Shown: positions 44,807 to 58,624, numbered from the stretch's first letter. The stretch is 64,000 nt of DNA from Hormiphora californensis (GCA_020137815.1 CM035361.1:1959489-2023488); one strand, 5' to 3'. Numbers and translations are program-made. Notes: generated from the sequence alone by a model not told the origin.

Positions 44807-46380
44807 ATGGTAAGTAGAATTGTACATTTCATACTTTTACCTGTGTACAATTTGGTATACCATTTTAAATGTATACTACACGGTAAGGTTCTTGACACAG
44901 TTGTGTACCAAATGGTATAGAAAACTATTCTTCAACATGCATTTCCTTACCGCATGGAACTGATATATACAGTTTGTTGAATACAGTTTCTTCACTTCAA
45001 ATGGTGCCTTTTAATAATATTCCTCTCTTCCTCAGAGTGGTTACCCGCCACCCCACGGACAAGGAGGTTACCCTCCTAATGCTCCCCCGGGCGCCTACCC
45101 ACCTCAGCAGGTACAAACCTAGGATTAATGTTTCAACAAAAAAACTGTCAGGCCAATTATAATCTGACCTCTGTTTTCATACGCTCTAAGAATCAGGCCA
45201 CCAGGGTTTTGATGAATTATTTGGAAGGAAAGTTAACACTTGTCTGTGTCTTCAAGGGCCTAGAAATGATGCTTTCAATTCATTATCTGACTCTCCCCTA
45301 CAGCCGGGTGCCTATCCTCCCCAGGCAGGATACCCACCCCAACCTGGTGCATACCCTGCCCAACCCGGATATCCCGCACAGCCTGGATATCCCGGTGCTC
45401 AACCGGGTTATCCTCCCGCTCAGCCTGGAGCTTACCCACCACAAGGTAAGAAACTATAAATAGTAACAAAATGATATTATATTTACCCGGCAGTTATGAT
45501 TTCCAAACAACCGAAGTATTTAGTTCTTTTATATGTTTGTATATTTTCTATAATTCTGACGGTTCCTTCCTCTAACAGCAGGTTACCGGCCCCCAGCCGG
45601 TGGAGCTTATCCCCCTGGCAACCCTTACGCAGCTGCAGGACCCACTGCTCCACGTATGTTAAGCAATTTTTAAAACCACGTCTACTCATTTGTCCAGCCG
45701 GAAGGAGAAAACAAAACTTCCTCACATTTTTTTATGTTACACCTGTTGCTCAATGTTTTAAATCAAAAGTCAACCATCCATCCGGATGTCATGCATACTT
45801 ACTTTTATTTCGATCATCAAGCATCATGAACGCTCTAATTTTCAGGTATGGCAGGGTATGACGGAGCTCGTGCCCCAGCAGGAGCTTACCCTCCCACCGC
45901 CGGGGGTTACCCACCGTCAGCTGCCCATTACGGCGGTGCTAAAGGTTATAAAAAGAACAAAGGTACTGACCACAGACGATTATTGACTTGGACTATACTT
46001 ACAAAATGCAAACACCTTAATTAATTGTTATTTTGATAAATAAATTGGGAATATTTCAGCCCACAAGCCTGCAAAGTATGGTTCAGCGATGCCTGCCGGT
46101 TACATGGGTGCTGCTCATGTGCAGATGAAGATGGGCAAGAAAGGAAAAATGAGTAAGTGCATTTTAAAAAACCAAGCAATTCTTTCTCAACTAGCCACTG
46201 CCAACGTAATTATATGTGTATTTGAATTTTTGGCGAAGGTTTTTAGTAGCTCTAACTTTCTTCTTTTTTTCAGAGAAAATGAAGCCAAAGAAGATGAAGA
46301 AGTTCAAGGGAAAGAAGCACGGTGGTGGTTCCTCCTCATCTTCATCATCTTCCTCATCTTCATCTTCCAGCAGTGATTAG
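44807..46380 (+). CDS. GYPP/XYPPX-repeat protein with basic and poly-Ser tail
   Basis: Exons: 44807-44809 (ATG only), 45036-45110, 45304-45445, 45579-45653, 45846-45962, 46060-46152, 46274-46380. Total 612 nt, 203 residues. Residues 2 to about 125 are Gly/Tyr/Pro/Gln-rich with many xYPPx units (SGYPPPHGQGGYPPN, PGAYPPQAGYPPQPGAYP). Then a Lys-rich region (KGYKKNKAHKPAKYG, KMKPKKMKKFKGKKHGGG) and a terminal run of about 14 Ser ending in Asp. No signal peptide or membrane segment. XYPPX repeats occur in membrane-associated and self-associating proteins, but a function cannot be assigned. The first intron begins immediately after the start codon (ATG|GTAAGT). Phases are consistent throughout. 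Confidence 0.85.
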
Positions 46381-47682
46381 CTGTGAAACACATGAATTTA
46401 GTTGGCTTCTGGTGATGGGCGATATTATGTAGAGTGAATGGGTTTAAAATACATCAACATACTTTTGATGCTATTTTAGAACTTTTAGACAATATATTGT
46501 GAGATTATGAATGACAATACAGAATGAATTGTTATGCTACTTTTTGTCAAATCGAAATCTCACGTCAATGATTTGATTTACTAATTGGTAACATTTGCAT
46601 TCATTTGTAGTTCTATTAAAAAATATGACTATAATGCTCTAAATTCGGCGTTCCTTCAGAAGTTTCTCAGCCGTTGCTAATTCGAATGGGGGAATCATAG
46701 AAACACTTGATATTTGAAAGAAAATTTTAAAACTAACACTACTTCAAACTAGGTGGTTCATCTACGCAAAACTTATAATGTCTACTCTCACTCACTCACA
46801 CAAAAGTCGCACACTGACGCTGCACAGTCGACGTTTTTATACAAAAATCTCTAAAACAGATCTAAAGATATGATTTTGTAATTAAAAAAGGTATTTAATT
46901 ACTATATCTATTGATTCGTTGATTTTGGATTCTGTTCTAAAAATACTTGTTCAATTTGCTACTGATGACTTGACATAAATGTTCATATCTAGATTAGTTG
47001 AACTCGACTGTGCTTTATATTCAAAATATGTAACGATTGAGTAAGGAAACGATCACCTACAGATATTCCGTGGAGTCAAATGAATTATCAAATTAAAACT
47101 GATAATATCATTTGACTCCATAAATCGGTGTGCATATCTCAGGGACAAGAATTCCTCATCTCTCTTTGTTACAATTAAAGTTCCAAAAAATAAAGTCATT
47201 TAGTTAATTACGTTCGTATGCTGTACCGAGACTTTGTTCTGACTCTAGTTTCACTAACTGGTTTCTCTACGTATCATTTATTTGTTTGTTCAGTCAAAGT
47301 CCCGGCACAATACAGCGACACAAACTCATAAATAACTTTGAAAACATTATGTAATTCTTTTCTTGGAACGTTATATGTGACTGGAATATATATTGCGTTT
47401 AAAATCCGCATAACATAATTTAAATTCGGTGATAATTTATATAATTTTCACTTTAACCTCGACTAAGGAAATATTCGCTTACAACGTGTTAAGGTGTGTC
47501 TAATTTTAACTATTACACACTGCTTCAGATTGTAATTCTGGGGATTTAACATCAAAATATTTTAAAAAAGAATTAAATTATCAGTCTAAAATTGGCGACA
47601 TAATGTTCAGACACATGTGCCTGGCTCTAGCGAATTTCAGTACATTCATTGGGTTATATTGATATAGTCAAACTAGGACGTA
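46381..47682. other. Intergenic, no gene seen
   Basis: AT-rich sequence between convergent genes, no repeats or coding-like frames of note. Confidence 0.6.
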
Positions 47683-48231
47683 TTACAGATTTTCAGGAAT
47701 TTTCGTTGCTTCCTCCTCTGCAGCAGAATCCTGAAGATAAAACATGACTTTATATATAAAAATTAGAACCATGTAACAGATTCATACTAGATGTACAAAT
47801 TATATGAGATTGATATGATAAAAACAGGTCAGAGAGTAATTTAGAATTCGTTATTACCGTTATTCGATACATAAAATTGACGTCCACTTTCCGGGCCTTC
47901 CGGGTCATGGATTCCTGTTCCTCGTGATTAGGACTTTGTGTCATATGGAAATTAAATTCAACATCCTGGACCATCATGAAGAAAGAAGGATCTGGAGTTT
48001 CTACTTCATCTGAACAAAGAACAAGTTAGATAATGATGCAGATGCGACATATTGAAAAGGATCAACCTAGAAATTAATAGAACATTCATCTAATTTAAGT
48101 CATGAACCTATGTCTAGAAAATCTTGATTTCTCCCAAACTTACCGACATCTGTAAAAGTGTAGATGGGTGCTGTGTTAACTATAGTGAAGCTCAGGGCCA
48201 TTGTAAACGCGACCCACGCACCAGTGGACAT
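47683..48231 (-). CDS. Small putative secreted protein, 95 aa, unrecognised
   Basis: Three exons in transcription order: 48231-48144, 48009-47858, 47730-47683 (TAA). Total 288 nt, all with GT/AG borders and matching phases. The N-terminus MSTGAWVAFTMALSFTIVNT is hydrophobic and could be a signal peptide with cleavage near residues 20-22. The remainder is acidic, with FMMVQDVEFNFHMT, a KARKVDVNF segment and the C-terminus EEEATKIPENL. No cysteines, so not a disulfide-rich peptide. No family recognised. Confidence rests on splice and phase consistency only. Confidence 0.5.
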
Positions 48232-48578
48232 GTCACTTAGTGGAGAGCTACAGGAATTTAAGGATCAGTTTGGAGAGCTAAACAAACCGGTAAAAGGATT
48301 TAAATTGTAAAACAACACCCGATCAAATATCAATCGTATCATCATCGCTCTATAGCAATGGTTTTGTAATAAATAATAACAAAATAACGACGGCTGTTTT
48401 AAATTATTATATACTGATGTATGAAATTGAGACTACAGAAACTGATATTGAAGCTATTGAAGCTGTAGAGAGTTATGCAGCTCTGCAAGAGGTATTTCGT
48501 TTGTAGGGTGTCAAATCGAGACGCACCCCTGATGGTTGAAGCCCCGCCCTACAATCGGTAAACAGTAAAATTATAGAC

Positions 48579-48581
<3 letters not shown>

Positions 48582-48653
<72 letters not shown>

Positions 48654-48755
48654 CCTCTCTCTATCTATATATCTCTATCTATCTATCTATCTATCTGTAT
48701 ATCTCTCTATCTCTCTCTTCTCTCTATCTATCTATCTCTCTCTCTCTCTCTTTTT
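48582..48755. repeat. (CT)n followed by (CTAT)n microsatellite
   Basis: About 70 bp of CT then imperfect CTAT/CT units. Confidence 0.93.
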
Positions 48756-51224
48756 GAGAGTGAATGAAACCATTTATACTCAGACAAAAATACACCTCCG
48801 AAAGGGTGAAAAGTAGACATTTTATCTGAGTGAGTGCTCCTTATCTCAAACCACTGCATTTCCTATGACGTCACGCATCTGCCAAAATTTTATAAAAAAA
48901 TTGAATAAATGAATAATATATGCTGTAGACTGCCTTTTCAAGGTTTTTTTTTGCAACAAAAACTGCTTTGGATAAGTACTAGCGTCTGCAGTAGTAGGGA
49001 GAATTCTAGGACACGTCTTGATAATGCAAGTAAGACTAAGATAGGAATTGAATTTTAGACAACAGACTTTATCAAGGAATCTATAAATATGTCAGGTAAC
49101 TAAATCGCTACTAAAATAACACTCCCATACTGACATTAGGATATTAGAACCCTTAAAATTCCCCTTACATCTATCCATCTAACTCTATCTTTCTATATCT
49201 CTCTATCTATCTTTCTACCTATCTCTCTCGCTCTCTCTCTATCTCTCTCTCCCTCTCTCTCTATTCCATATTATTCTACTATAAAAGTTCCCCTTCCTTA
49301 TCCCACCCATGAAATCATGAGAAACCCGGAGTCCGGACTCCGGGATGGAATGCCAACCCGGAAATACCAAACACTATTCAACCCTCGATAGTCGACATAC
49401 CGTACTTCCTAAATAATCACTCGTTACTCAACAAATAACCACAGTTTCGACAACTCTTATAGTTATAACAATATTATCATTTCTACACACGCTCAGACCC
49501 CGTAGAATATCACGGAGCATATAAGATTTTAAGAGCGGAAAGTGATGATTGTCAATTTAAAGGTCTTATTTATAGTGCCACTGAGTGTCACAAAAATCTT
49601 CAGATTGGATGATGTAATCTCCTTGACTAAAGACGTATCAAAGGTTGTCATATGTCGGGCACCGAAATTGGTATTTAGAAGTAGAAACTCACTGCTCAAA
49701 ATAGAAGTTACATCATCCATGGTATAACAAATTGAACCCCCATTGAACAGCAGATATCTAAGTATCTTTCATGGAATTGCTACTTGGAGAAAGAAGAGGG
49801 ATGTCAAAGAATAAATCAACTATTGGATTGACGTACTACCAATACAGAACAAAGAAAATCAAGTTTGCTTCAATTTAGTATTTGTACCTTACAAGCAGGA
49901 GCTACGAATTTTATTTTATCCAGGATAAGTATCGGATAATTGTTTATGACCCGCATGATAATACCTAGTTTGTAGAGATGGTATCTCCTTTCGGCTTGAT
50001 CAACAGGGACAAAATGAAATTACGGTGTTTTATTAAACGGAACAGTTTCGATGTCACAACATCTTCATCAGCCTCAAATTAATTTGTTTAAAGTAGTGTT
50101 GAAAAGTTTTATGTAGAAACACTAAGCTGAAAGATCATATATATTATATAATAAGTATGGGTGAGTAGCAAATACTGGTTCTTTGAATTTTGACTGAGTG
50201 AGGAACTATCAAGCTTGACAAAAATAATACGGCAAAGGAAAAAAGGGAAGGAACTGAATCATAGATCAATCATAAATTAATTTGCTAAGCAAGAGAGTAT
50301 ACAAGATTTAATTACTTCCAAAGAGTTTCCTGCAGGATTCGAAAGAGTTCCTTCATTGCAGCTCTGCAGAATATAAAATCAAAGAATTTTTCAAGCACTG
50401 CCAACATGCAACAAAAATGTCTTGATTCTAACACCGCAAGTCCTCTCTTCAGTTTTTTGGCAAGCCTCGCCCAACCGTGGTGTAAAGAATGGACAGTTCG
50501 CAACTCTTCTGCCAGCTAGGTCTCCCTCACTCTCACATGGTATCTTCATTAATGCTTTCTTCTTTCCCTCTCAGTTCTTTCCCAATTCTCATTTCTTTCC
50601 TTCTCTCCCTCTCCCAGTATCTTCCCTCTTCTTTTCACTGTCTCTCTTCAAAGTTTCCGGGTGGCTTATTAGCACTAGAGCCGCGTGATCTAGTCTGCAG
50701 CTAAAATAGGGCAACCCTAGAAAGAAAAAAGAGAGGGGAGCCACACAGAGAGAGAAAGAGAACAAATCATTCAAGGAGAACACTTGATAGTTATAACGGG
50801 GGCGATAATTATCGCTATTTCAAATCAAATCGGAACTATGGCCCCTTAAATAATGTCGGAGACAGAGAAAAAACTCACAGACTCATGGGGTAGTCGAGAT
50901 CCTAAAAAGGAAGCGAATATTAGTGAACAAAAAACTCTCTTCCGGTTGGATGGTTTTCCTGTTTTTACATCATTATCACTTATCAATTATCACCCCAGAC
51001 ACTCCTTGGCATTTAACATGACAGTGGCTTTTGGTGTTGCCGTGGCAGTGGGAAAGCCGGAAGTGAAGTAACAGGACAAATGTCGACCAGGAACCGACCG
51101 AAACAAGTAAACAACCAATCAGAACTCGTTATTTAGGTCACGTGACTGGTTATCAGCCAATCAGGGACCAGTATTTCCTGCTGTCGACTAGTTCATATCA
51201 AAACGTATTGATGAAACGCCCCAC

Positions 51225-51698
51225 TTAAAGTGCCGAACAGACAGACTGTGTAGCATGGCCCCACAGCCCTTGGCATGTTCCTTGCCTGTCAGCTCTCACA
51301 CCGGGCCGAAGGGCGAGGCGCTTAAAGTGCCGAACAGACAGACTGCGTAGCCTGTTATAAAGCGATGACCTATAATCCGCCACAGCACAGGCTGAAAATG
51401 GAAGACAATCGTTCCTGGACGGTGTTTCACAAAAGACTGCCCAGTGTACTCCCGAACCTCGTACTATACAGTCACGTAGTACGACAAAGCCGTCAGTACT
51501 CGTTATTTTGACTGGGCAGAGCTGGACAGGGTGCCCGACCTTATCCTGCCATCCAAACCAGCTGGTTTTACCATAAGTCTTCCCTTTTTGAAGTCCTTTC
51601 ATTGAATACAATGAGGACGATATAAAGTAGGTAATGAATCCGAAACCAATACCCAAACTAGTAACTAGTTCACGCACAGCTAAACATATCTTCGACAA
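51225..51698 (-). CDS. Unspliced 157-aa ORF of uncertain status
   Basis: Starts MSKICLAVRELVTSLGIGFG with a hydrophobic stretch to about residue 31, then KTYGKTSWFGWQDKVGHPVQ. The C-terminal third overlaps a direct repeat (TAAAGTGCCGAACAGACAGA at about 51227 and 51321), which argues that it is not conserved coding sequence. The first ~65 residues look more protein-like than the rest, so a first exon with a downstream splice is possible. No homology recognised. Confidence 0.3.
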   Translation of the reverse strand: MSKICLAVRELVTSLGIGFGFITYFISSSLYSMKGLQKGKTYGKTSWFGWQDKVGHPVQLCPVKITSTDGFVVLRDCIVRGSGVHWAVFCETPSRNDCLPFSACAVADYRSSLYNRLRSLSVRHFKRLALRPGVRADRQGTCQGLWGHATQSVCSAL

Positions 51699-51969
51699 AC
51701 ACCCTGCACTTGGCTAATGACTGTAGTGGTGTGTGAGTTAAGGGTCTCCGCACTATAGTAATACAATAGAGTTCGACACACGCCACTGCTGATGCCACAA
51801 ATTACCACACGTGATATATACCTGCACAGACACAAGTGATTTCAGGTATTTTAATTAATAATTTAAATTTCCATCTGACTGAGTTCTTGTTGCCAGATGT
51901 TGCCACAACTTGGAAAAATAGAGATAGAAAGAGAGAAAGAGGGAGAGATAGAGAGAAAGAGAGAGAGAT

Positions 51970-52017
<48 letters not shown>

Positions 52018-52201
52018 TTGAAATCTGGATTCTAGAACAATTGTAAGCAGGAAGCAAGATACAGCTGATAGGAAAATCGTCAAAAGCAAATTAGCGTGAG
52101 AGAAGGACTCACGTCACAAGAACCTAATTGCCAGAACTCGGTTCCATGGTGTCCCCGCCCTAAAAATCGAGATATAACTGAAATAAAGACTCCCAGAGAT
52201 G

Positions 52202-52272
52202 TTGTCTGGCGCCGTGGACCCCATCTGAGCGCACTGCCGCGCTCAATGATAATCAAATCGGGATCTGGACAG
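52202..52272 (+). mobile_element. hAT-like mini-element, copy 3
   Basis: 71 bp, TTGTCTGGCGCCGTGG...TCTGGACAG, with internal CATCTGAGCGCACTG. Flanking repeats CAGAGATG / CAGAGACG match at 7 of 8 positions, consistent with an 8-bp target duplication. Confidence 0.75.
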
Positions 52273-53824
52273 CAGAGACGGATGTGCCCGCCTCAACTTT
52301 CCGTGGACAAGTAACTAGCTTTGTCCATACCATAGTTTAGAGTCATCTAGTTGATAACAGTCAATGACTCAAGGAATATCAATAGAGTTAGGAAAATTTC
52401 GAGCTTTTGCAAAACCAATAGCAATGCCCCCAATACCACAACAACTAAAATGTACAAGGTGACATGTTATTAGTATGGTCAAGTAAGAATTAGTCAGCGT
52501 GTGACAACATGAACAAGACAGTAGCTGCACGTGTGTAGAGGAAAATATAATTTTAGAAATTCAGGAAAAATTAGAGCCAACTTCACGATATGCCACGGCA
52601 GCTGCAACGTTTGCCCCCCGGCTCCTGCACATAGAGAGAGCTGCAAAGTGCAAGATGTCGGCGTTACAAAAGTTAGCTTTGGAGTTTGACCGTACCTACG
52701 TCCTACACATGTTGAAGCTTGAGTCTTGACCCAAATATTCAAATAAAATCTGCAAGTTAAGACCTAGGTTGTCGAACTTCATCAAGCAGTTATGTCTATC
52801 AAACAAATTAAAATAGCGTAAACTAACATGAGTTACGTACTTACGGAGACTGGAGATTGAGTAAGATAGACTAATGATGTCTATGATTAGGTATACGGTT
52901 GCTAAGTAGGCGAGACAGTCATGGCGTGGCTTTGAAATCACAGACCACACATAAAACACGTTGTTACAACGCAGAAAAATATATGCTATGGTAGTCATAG
53001 TGAATTATTTTGAAATCAAATACTTGCCTTCATTGAATGTGAAATAATGAGTATGAAATATTTCAAAGCTTTTTAAAAACTAACTAAACGGCTTACAACA
53101 AGGTTGTCGTTGGATTATGTTGGATTATCATGTTGGATCGTGTTGGATTATGAAATCTTTTTAAAACTTTCTAAACTACATATATGTATTAAACAAGTTT
53201 GTTTAAAGAAAATAAGGCAAATAAAATTGATAAATAAACAGAAGAATAAATAATGTAAATGCTACAATTTTCACTAACTTGAGCAACCTTTTCATTTTCA
53301 CAAACCCGATTCTACCCCATTGTGCTGACGGTGGTAAAGTCCTACTAACAAAATTAAGAGTAATTACCGATGTTCTTTCACTCACACCTGTAGCACATAA
53401 AATATAGGTCACGGTAAATACACACATTTTAATTTTGTACACTGAGTAGCACTTTATCATATTTACTCCAAGTTGACCTTTTTTCGGAACAAATCGGCAA
53501 AACGCTTGGGCTAACCAAGGATATGATAAGTAACAAAAACCATGGTTGTTAATGTTATGATATTTAAGATGCGTTCGTGTTTCTTTGTAACAGAAATGAA
53601 GTGTTCTCGTTGCTAAGCAACCGTTGCCTAGCACAGTTTTTGCTAAAATCAATCTTAAATCACATTTGGTAGTGTCTTTTGGAGTTGTGGAAGATGATGG
53701 CGATGATGGAGGGATATCAGGGCCGTGATCCAGCCGGTGAAGAAGTTTTGAATTTGGGAGAAGTGATGATGATAGTTTCTTGTAGCCAGCAGCCCTGTCC
53801 TCCTCGTGTTGATGTTGTTGTCCT

Positions 53825-56000
53825 CTACACAATCCTGACGTCTGAACTCTTCTTGTCAAAACTGAAAACGAGGATCGGTAATTAATTAGTCGATTAAGTT
53901 GTTATTAAGTTAATTGAGTTAATAATTTTGTTGTTTTGCTAATACCCCACTATTATAATACCATGCAGTCTACTATAATTATTTACAATCTTGCAGTATT
54001 TAAAATTGGCTAAACATCTGCAAATTATGTACCCCTTTATTTATACTACTTCATGCATATCTCTAGCACTCTTACACCAAGATTGCTCAAGGAAGCAAGT
54101 AAGTTGTCATCATGGTGGACGATGTAGTAAGCCCTGGAAATCTGGGGTTAGTTTCAATACACACCCTTACCTTTTGTTGTTACTCAACAACTTACCTTAT
54201 AATTTTCAACGATTTTTATGAGTTGAAGTATAATTTTATCGAGTTTTAGTAGGCTAAATCTCTACAAACTGTTTTTTGAACAACTTTATTCCTTTACCTT
54301 CTTTTGTCAAAAGTGTATCCAGTTCCCAATGATCTCTCCATGTCTTCAACGTCCTTGTAGTGCATTCGGTCAAAGTCAATCCTGTGAAGCTGCCTCTCAA
54401 TCTCATTCTTGGACATTCCTGGAAGGGAGAGAGATCGTTACTTTAACTAGGAGAGAGATCTGACGTATTATGAATGCTTGATCATTATTTTTTCAGCTGT
54501 TTGATGGATTTGACGAAAAAGATGAAAGCTCGGGAGAGAAAGTGAAGTATGCAGTGAGTACACGTGATAAATGACCGCGGGTTGTTAACTATACACTATG
54601 ATGTTATACCAACACCTGCACACCTGTCCTAACCATCCTTCTTCTTCTTTTTCTTCTCTCTATCTCCCTATTTCTCTATATCTCCCTATCTTTCACTATC
54701 TCCCTATCTTTCTCCCCCCCTCTCTCTCTCTCACTCCCCGCTCCAGCTCACCGACCCCTAAGTTGCTCTGGCCTCTGAGTCATGGTCTGATGGTGCAGTG
54801 GTGCATTACATCATACTTCTACATACTTACAAATACAAATTGACGATAAAACCCCATTGACAAACAAGAATGATTTGGAATGATAAAAAATTCAACAATT
54901 AAATATGAATGTGATTGCAAAAGTACGAGGTGGGTGGGACCAGGAAAGAGAAATGCCTTAAATTAATCATAATGAAGGGATAAATTTTATACCAAGTTCA
55001 TATGCATGATCTGGGATAACTCGTTTGTACTGCTTTCGTAGCCTCTGCTTGGGCGTGATAACGACCGCTTTCCCCTTATCTGAAACAGAGTGAGCTGATT
55101 AATTATACAAATCTGACTGAATTATTTCATTGATATTTTCATTTTGTATCTTTTTCGACGTCAGCTACTGTTGGAGCCATATATAATGCCAACTAATCAT
55201 GTGAGAGGTTGAAGATGGTCCTGTCTCATAACAACAAGTCTCGATCTTTATATGTATAGACTTTGTTAGAGGTAATAAGACCAAGTGAGAGAGTGAGAGA
55301 GTGATAGTTAGAGATATAGAGATAGAAAGAGAGAGAGAGAAGGAAGAGTGAGAGATAGATATGATATTTAGAGCCTCCTGACGCACTACTGCAAGGTAAC
55401 ACAGGGGTGCTAATTGTGGAACGTTGCCACAAGGGGGCTGGAAACAGTTGTAATTACAACAACATGTAAGCTACTACCACCACGTGCAGTGCAGTACCAC
55501 CCCCTTACTCAGTACCACTATCATGGGGAGGATGATATCATTTATCGAATTATCGAAGTCCAGGGGCGACACTATAGTCATTAGTCGTTACAGAAGTGTG
55601 TATCCAAATACAGAGAAATAGAGATGCACCTGTTCCAGTGTACAGCTAACTATCCATTGAGGAGAATTACAGACATGAACAGGATCATAGACACCAACAC
55701 TGACATGAAGTAGGGGCAATCCAAGAAGACTCGACAAACGAAGAATTCAATTAGTCATTGAATACCAAAGTACTTTGAGAAGTGTTGTGTCAGTGCATGT
55801 GGAGGGGTAATCCCTGTGGTGAACTCGCGTGGTTCAGAGTTAGATCAGGCATGGAAGACTCAAAAGTTGACAAAGTAAAAAACAGAATACGTACCATTTG
55901 AACTGGAGGTATGGTTGACGGTGCCGATGATCTGCCAGTGGAAGGGATCATAAAGGGGGTTTGGAGGGACGATAACTCGCATAAAGGTCTGGGCTGCCAT
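53825..56000 (-). CDS. Small protein of 116 aa, unrecognised
   Basis: Four exons in transcription order: 56000-55895, 55079-54993, 54418-54298, 53861-53825 (TAG). Total 351 nt with consistent phases. The protein starts MAAQTFMRVIVPPNPLYDPF, continues with a basic segment (TPKQRLRKQYKRVIPDH), then a charged, probably helical segment (MSKNEIERQLHRIDFDRMHY), and ends KKSSDVRIV. No signal peptide or membrane segment. The final DVRIV resembles a PDZ-binding end, but this is only suggestive. The longer 218-residue open frame at 53203-53859 overlaps the last exon in another frame and is taken as 3' untranslated sequence. Confidence 0.55.
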
Positions 56001-57005
56001 GTTCATGTAGTGTGTGTGTGCTGTAATTGGAAATATGTTAGTTGAAATTGAAGTAGTTGAAGTAGTTAGAATCTACAAGAATTGAAGTAGTTGAAGTAGT
56101 TAGAATCTACAAGTTGAAGCTAGTAGCTACAAAAGATAACAATGGTACTGGAAGGATGCCAAATCTGAGCTGTTTGTGAAACAGGTGCTTGCCAATCAAC
56201 AAAGGAGAACCGCATATAATAGTGGTTGGGTCCAGACCACAACTATACACGAAAAGCTGGTCAAAGAAAAGTGGAAACAATAACAAGCAACTGTAAAATA
56301 AAACAATAAAATGCTTTAAGTTTATTCTAAAGTGTGGAGTTTACATGTGCGATGAGGAGTTTTAGACAAAGAAATAAAAAATAATAATAAAAGTACTACG
56401 TCTAGTTTAATGGAACTCTATCTCTCTCTGTCCCATGATAGCGTAAACAAAACCATGTGGGAAGAGTTGTGTAAACGAAGCAGATGTTCACAGCAGCTAG
56501 AGAGAGCTAATGACTACATATCACGATGTAGACCAACACCGTGGAGAGAGATAATGATAGAAAAGGAGTTGCTACATCTCAGGAAAGACGGGAGGGTATG
56601 TAATGATAAAAGCCTAAACACTATATTTCAGTCTACAGCTGGTGCAGCTTTTAGGTAGATTTGGGATAATGACTCAGTGCAGGTATTATACTGTTACTAG
56701 TATGAAGGTGATTACAATAAGGCTATAGTCCTTACCCGAAAGAGAACCCTTTAGTTTTACATTTCCACTTAGTTTCCCCCTTAACCCACTGTATCAAAAG
56801 GATAAGATCACTAAACAAAGCACTCCCGTATATAATGGCCGCCATGTCTAGGTGGGAGCTCTCAAGCAGGGCATCAGAGTGTGTGTGATTGTGTGAAAGT
56901 CGCTTATGTGCAATCACAATTATGTACACCACCACTAGCTCGCTGATCATTCTCAGTCCAAGTGTGTAAGGAGATCTCTGATTATTCTCAACACCCCCCC
57001 CCCCC

Positions 57006-57055
57006 CCTCTCTCTCTCTCTCTCTCCCTCTCTCTCTCTCTCTCTTTTTCTCTCAC

Positions 57056-57144
<89 letters not shown>
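57006..57144. repeat. (CT)n microsatellite after a poly-C run
   Basis: Poly-C of about 13 bases directly followed by about 140 bp of CT with few interruptions. Confidence 0.95.
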
Positions 57145-57148
<4 letters not shown>

Positions 57149-58550
57149 GCACTATAAAGAAATGTCACATGACGAACCAATATGTTAATTGGAAAGTAAG
57201 ATTATCAAAGTTGCACTAAGATATTATCCAGTATCACCCCTCAACTCAGAAAATTAAGGGGCGCCTCAGAAATAAAAGGAACACCTCAAAATGTACAGAA
57301 CACCTTAAAAAGAAAGTTGAAAAAGGGAACTCTAGGCGTAGTTACATCCTGTAATATGTTGCAGCGAACTCAAACAGCAAACTGATCGGATATATATCTG
57401 TTATACCGTTTACTGGACGACGTAATGCTAGAATCTACAAACTATACGAAGCCGGATATGAAGCATTTCATCTAGCAATATGATTACAGATTTAATTTGT
57501 TTCTGCACAACTACATAAACGCAGGAACACGCAGAATAAAAAGAAATATATAACGATATAAAGAGGAGAGCCTGTAAAGAGAGACCTGGATAGGGACGTT
57601 AAGAAATTACACAGCTGGCGACATGACGCCAAGTAGTCGACCTTGTATTTGATGGGGGTCATATACTGCAGCTGCTGTGGTCCTTTCTGACATTGAATGT
57701 CAAGTTAAACGAGGGCTTAACCAATAGGATGGTGAGTAAAACCCAAGAAAGGAAGCCAAGAGGCGTTTACCGTGAAGTTGACATGTGAAGAAACTTTTAG
57801 AGCTTGAGGATTTTAAACATATAAATGGCAAAGAGAATATAAGATGATGTGCTTTTTGGAACTTTTAGCTTTTCTGTGGGAAAGTGACTGGTGAGTATTA
57901 TAGCAGGAACATATTGTTGAGATCTTTGTACCCAATCACAATGGATACACAGGGAACCTAAAAGATAACGATGAGTAGAAAGACATATATATTATGACGT
58001 AACATTTCCTTTGCCCACGAAAAGAGAAAAGGGGAAAATAAAAATATTGTTCTTCACTATAGTTCTATTTTACTTTTTCTCAAATGGAAACAGACAGGAA
58101 GCGATTCATCTGCGGAAAAGCCACTGTGAAACTTGACTGACGATACTAATGAGCCGCAGAATACGATGAAAAGAAAATGAGAGAGAGAGAGAGAGGGATA
58201 GAGAGAGAAAGAGAGAGAAAGAGAGAGAAGCGATAGAGCGGACAAGAAACTCATGATATAGTTGACTGATACAAAATGAGATGGTACAAAAAGCAAAGCC
58301 TCGGTTGGTGGCGAGAGGAGGAAATTTTTGCAGACTAACATTTGTTGACAACTGTATCAAGCCCTTCCCTAAAGCCTGGAGGAGAGAGAGAGAGAGATGG
58401 ATTGAGCGACATATGTTGGAAGCAAGAGTGAAGGATAGATGGGGAGAGAAAGCTTGAGAATTAAAAGATAGAGGGAGTGGAACAAGGACTCAGAGTGTAG
58501 ACGAAGAAGTTTTAACTTTTCCCTAAACTTAACTTGAACCTTCCTCTCAC

Positions 58551-58553
<3 letters not shown>

Positions 58554-58602
<49 letters not shown>

Positions 58603-58624
58603 GCTCTCTCTCTCGCTCACTCTC

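Larger units (their letters stand above)
48756..53824. other. 5-kb stretch between two orphan genes
   Basis: Mostly anonymous sequence. It contains CT/CTAT repeats at 49180-49262, a GA array at about 51915-52015, a hAT-like mini-element at 52202 and one ORF of uncertain status (51225-51698). Confidence 0.5.

Noticed and set aside
49529-49727. Overlapping open frames of about 62 residues on both strands
   Set aside because: Both lack motifs and splice context. Overlap on both strands suggests chance absence of stops.
53203-53859. 218-residue open frame on the minus strand with a hydrophobic C-terminus
   Set aside because: It overlaps the last exon of the 116-aa gene in a different frame. The upstream exons join in phase to a stop at 53825, so this frame is probably 3' untranslated sequence.
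56410-56658. 82-residue plus-strand frame starting MELYLSLSHDSV
   Set aside because: No recognised domain and no supporting splice sites. It may be chance.
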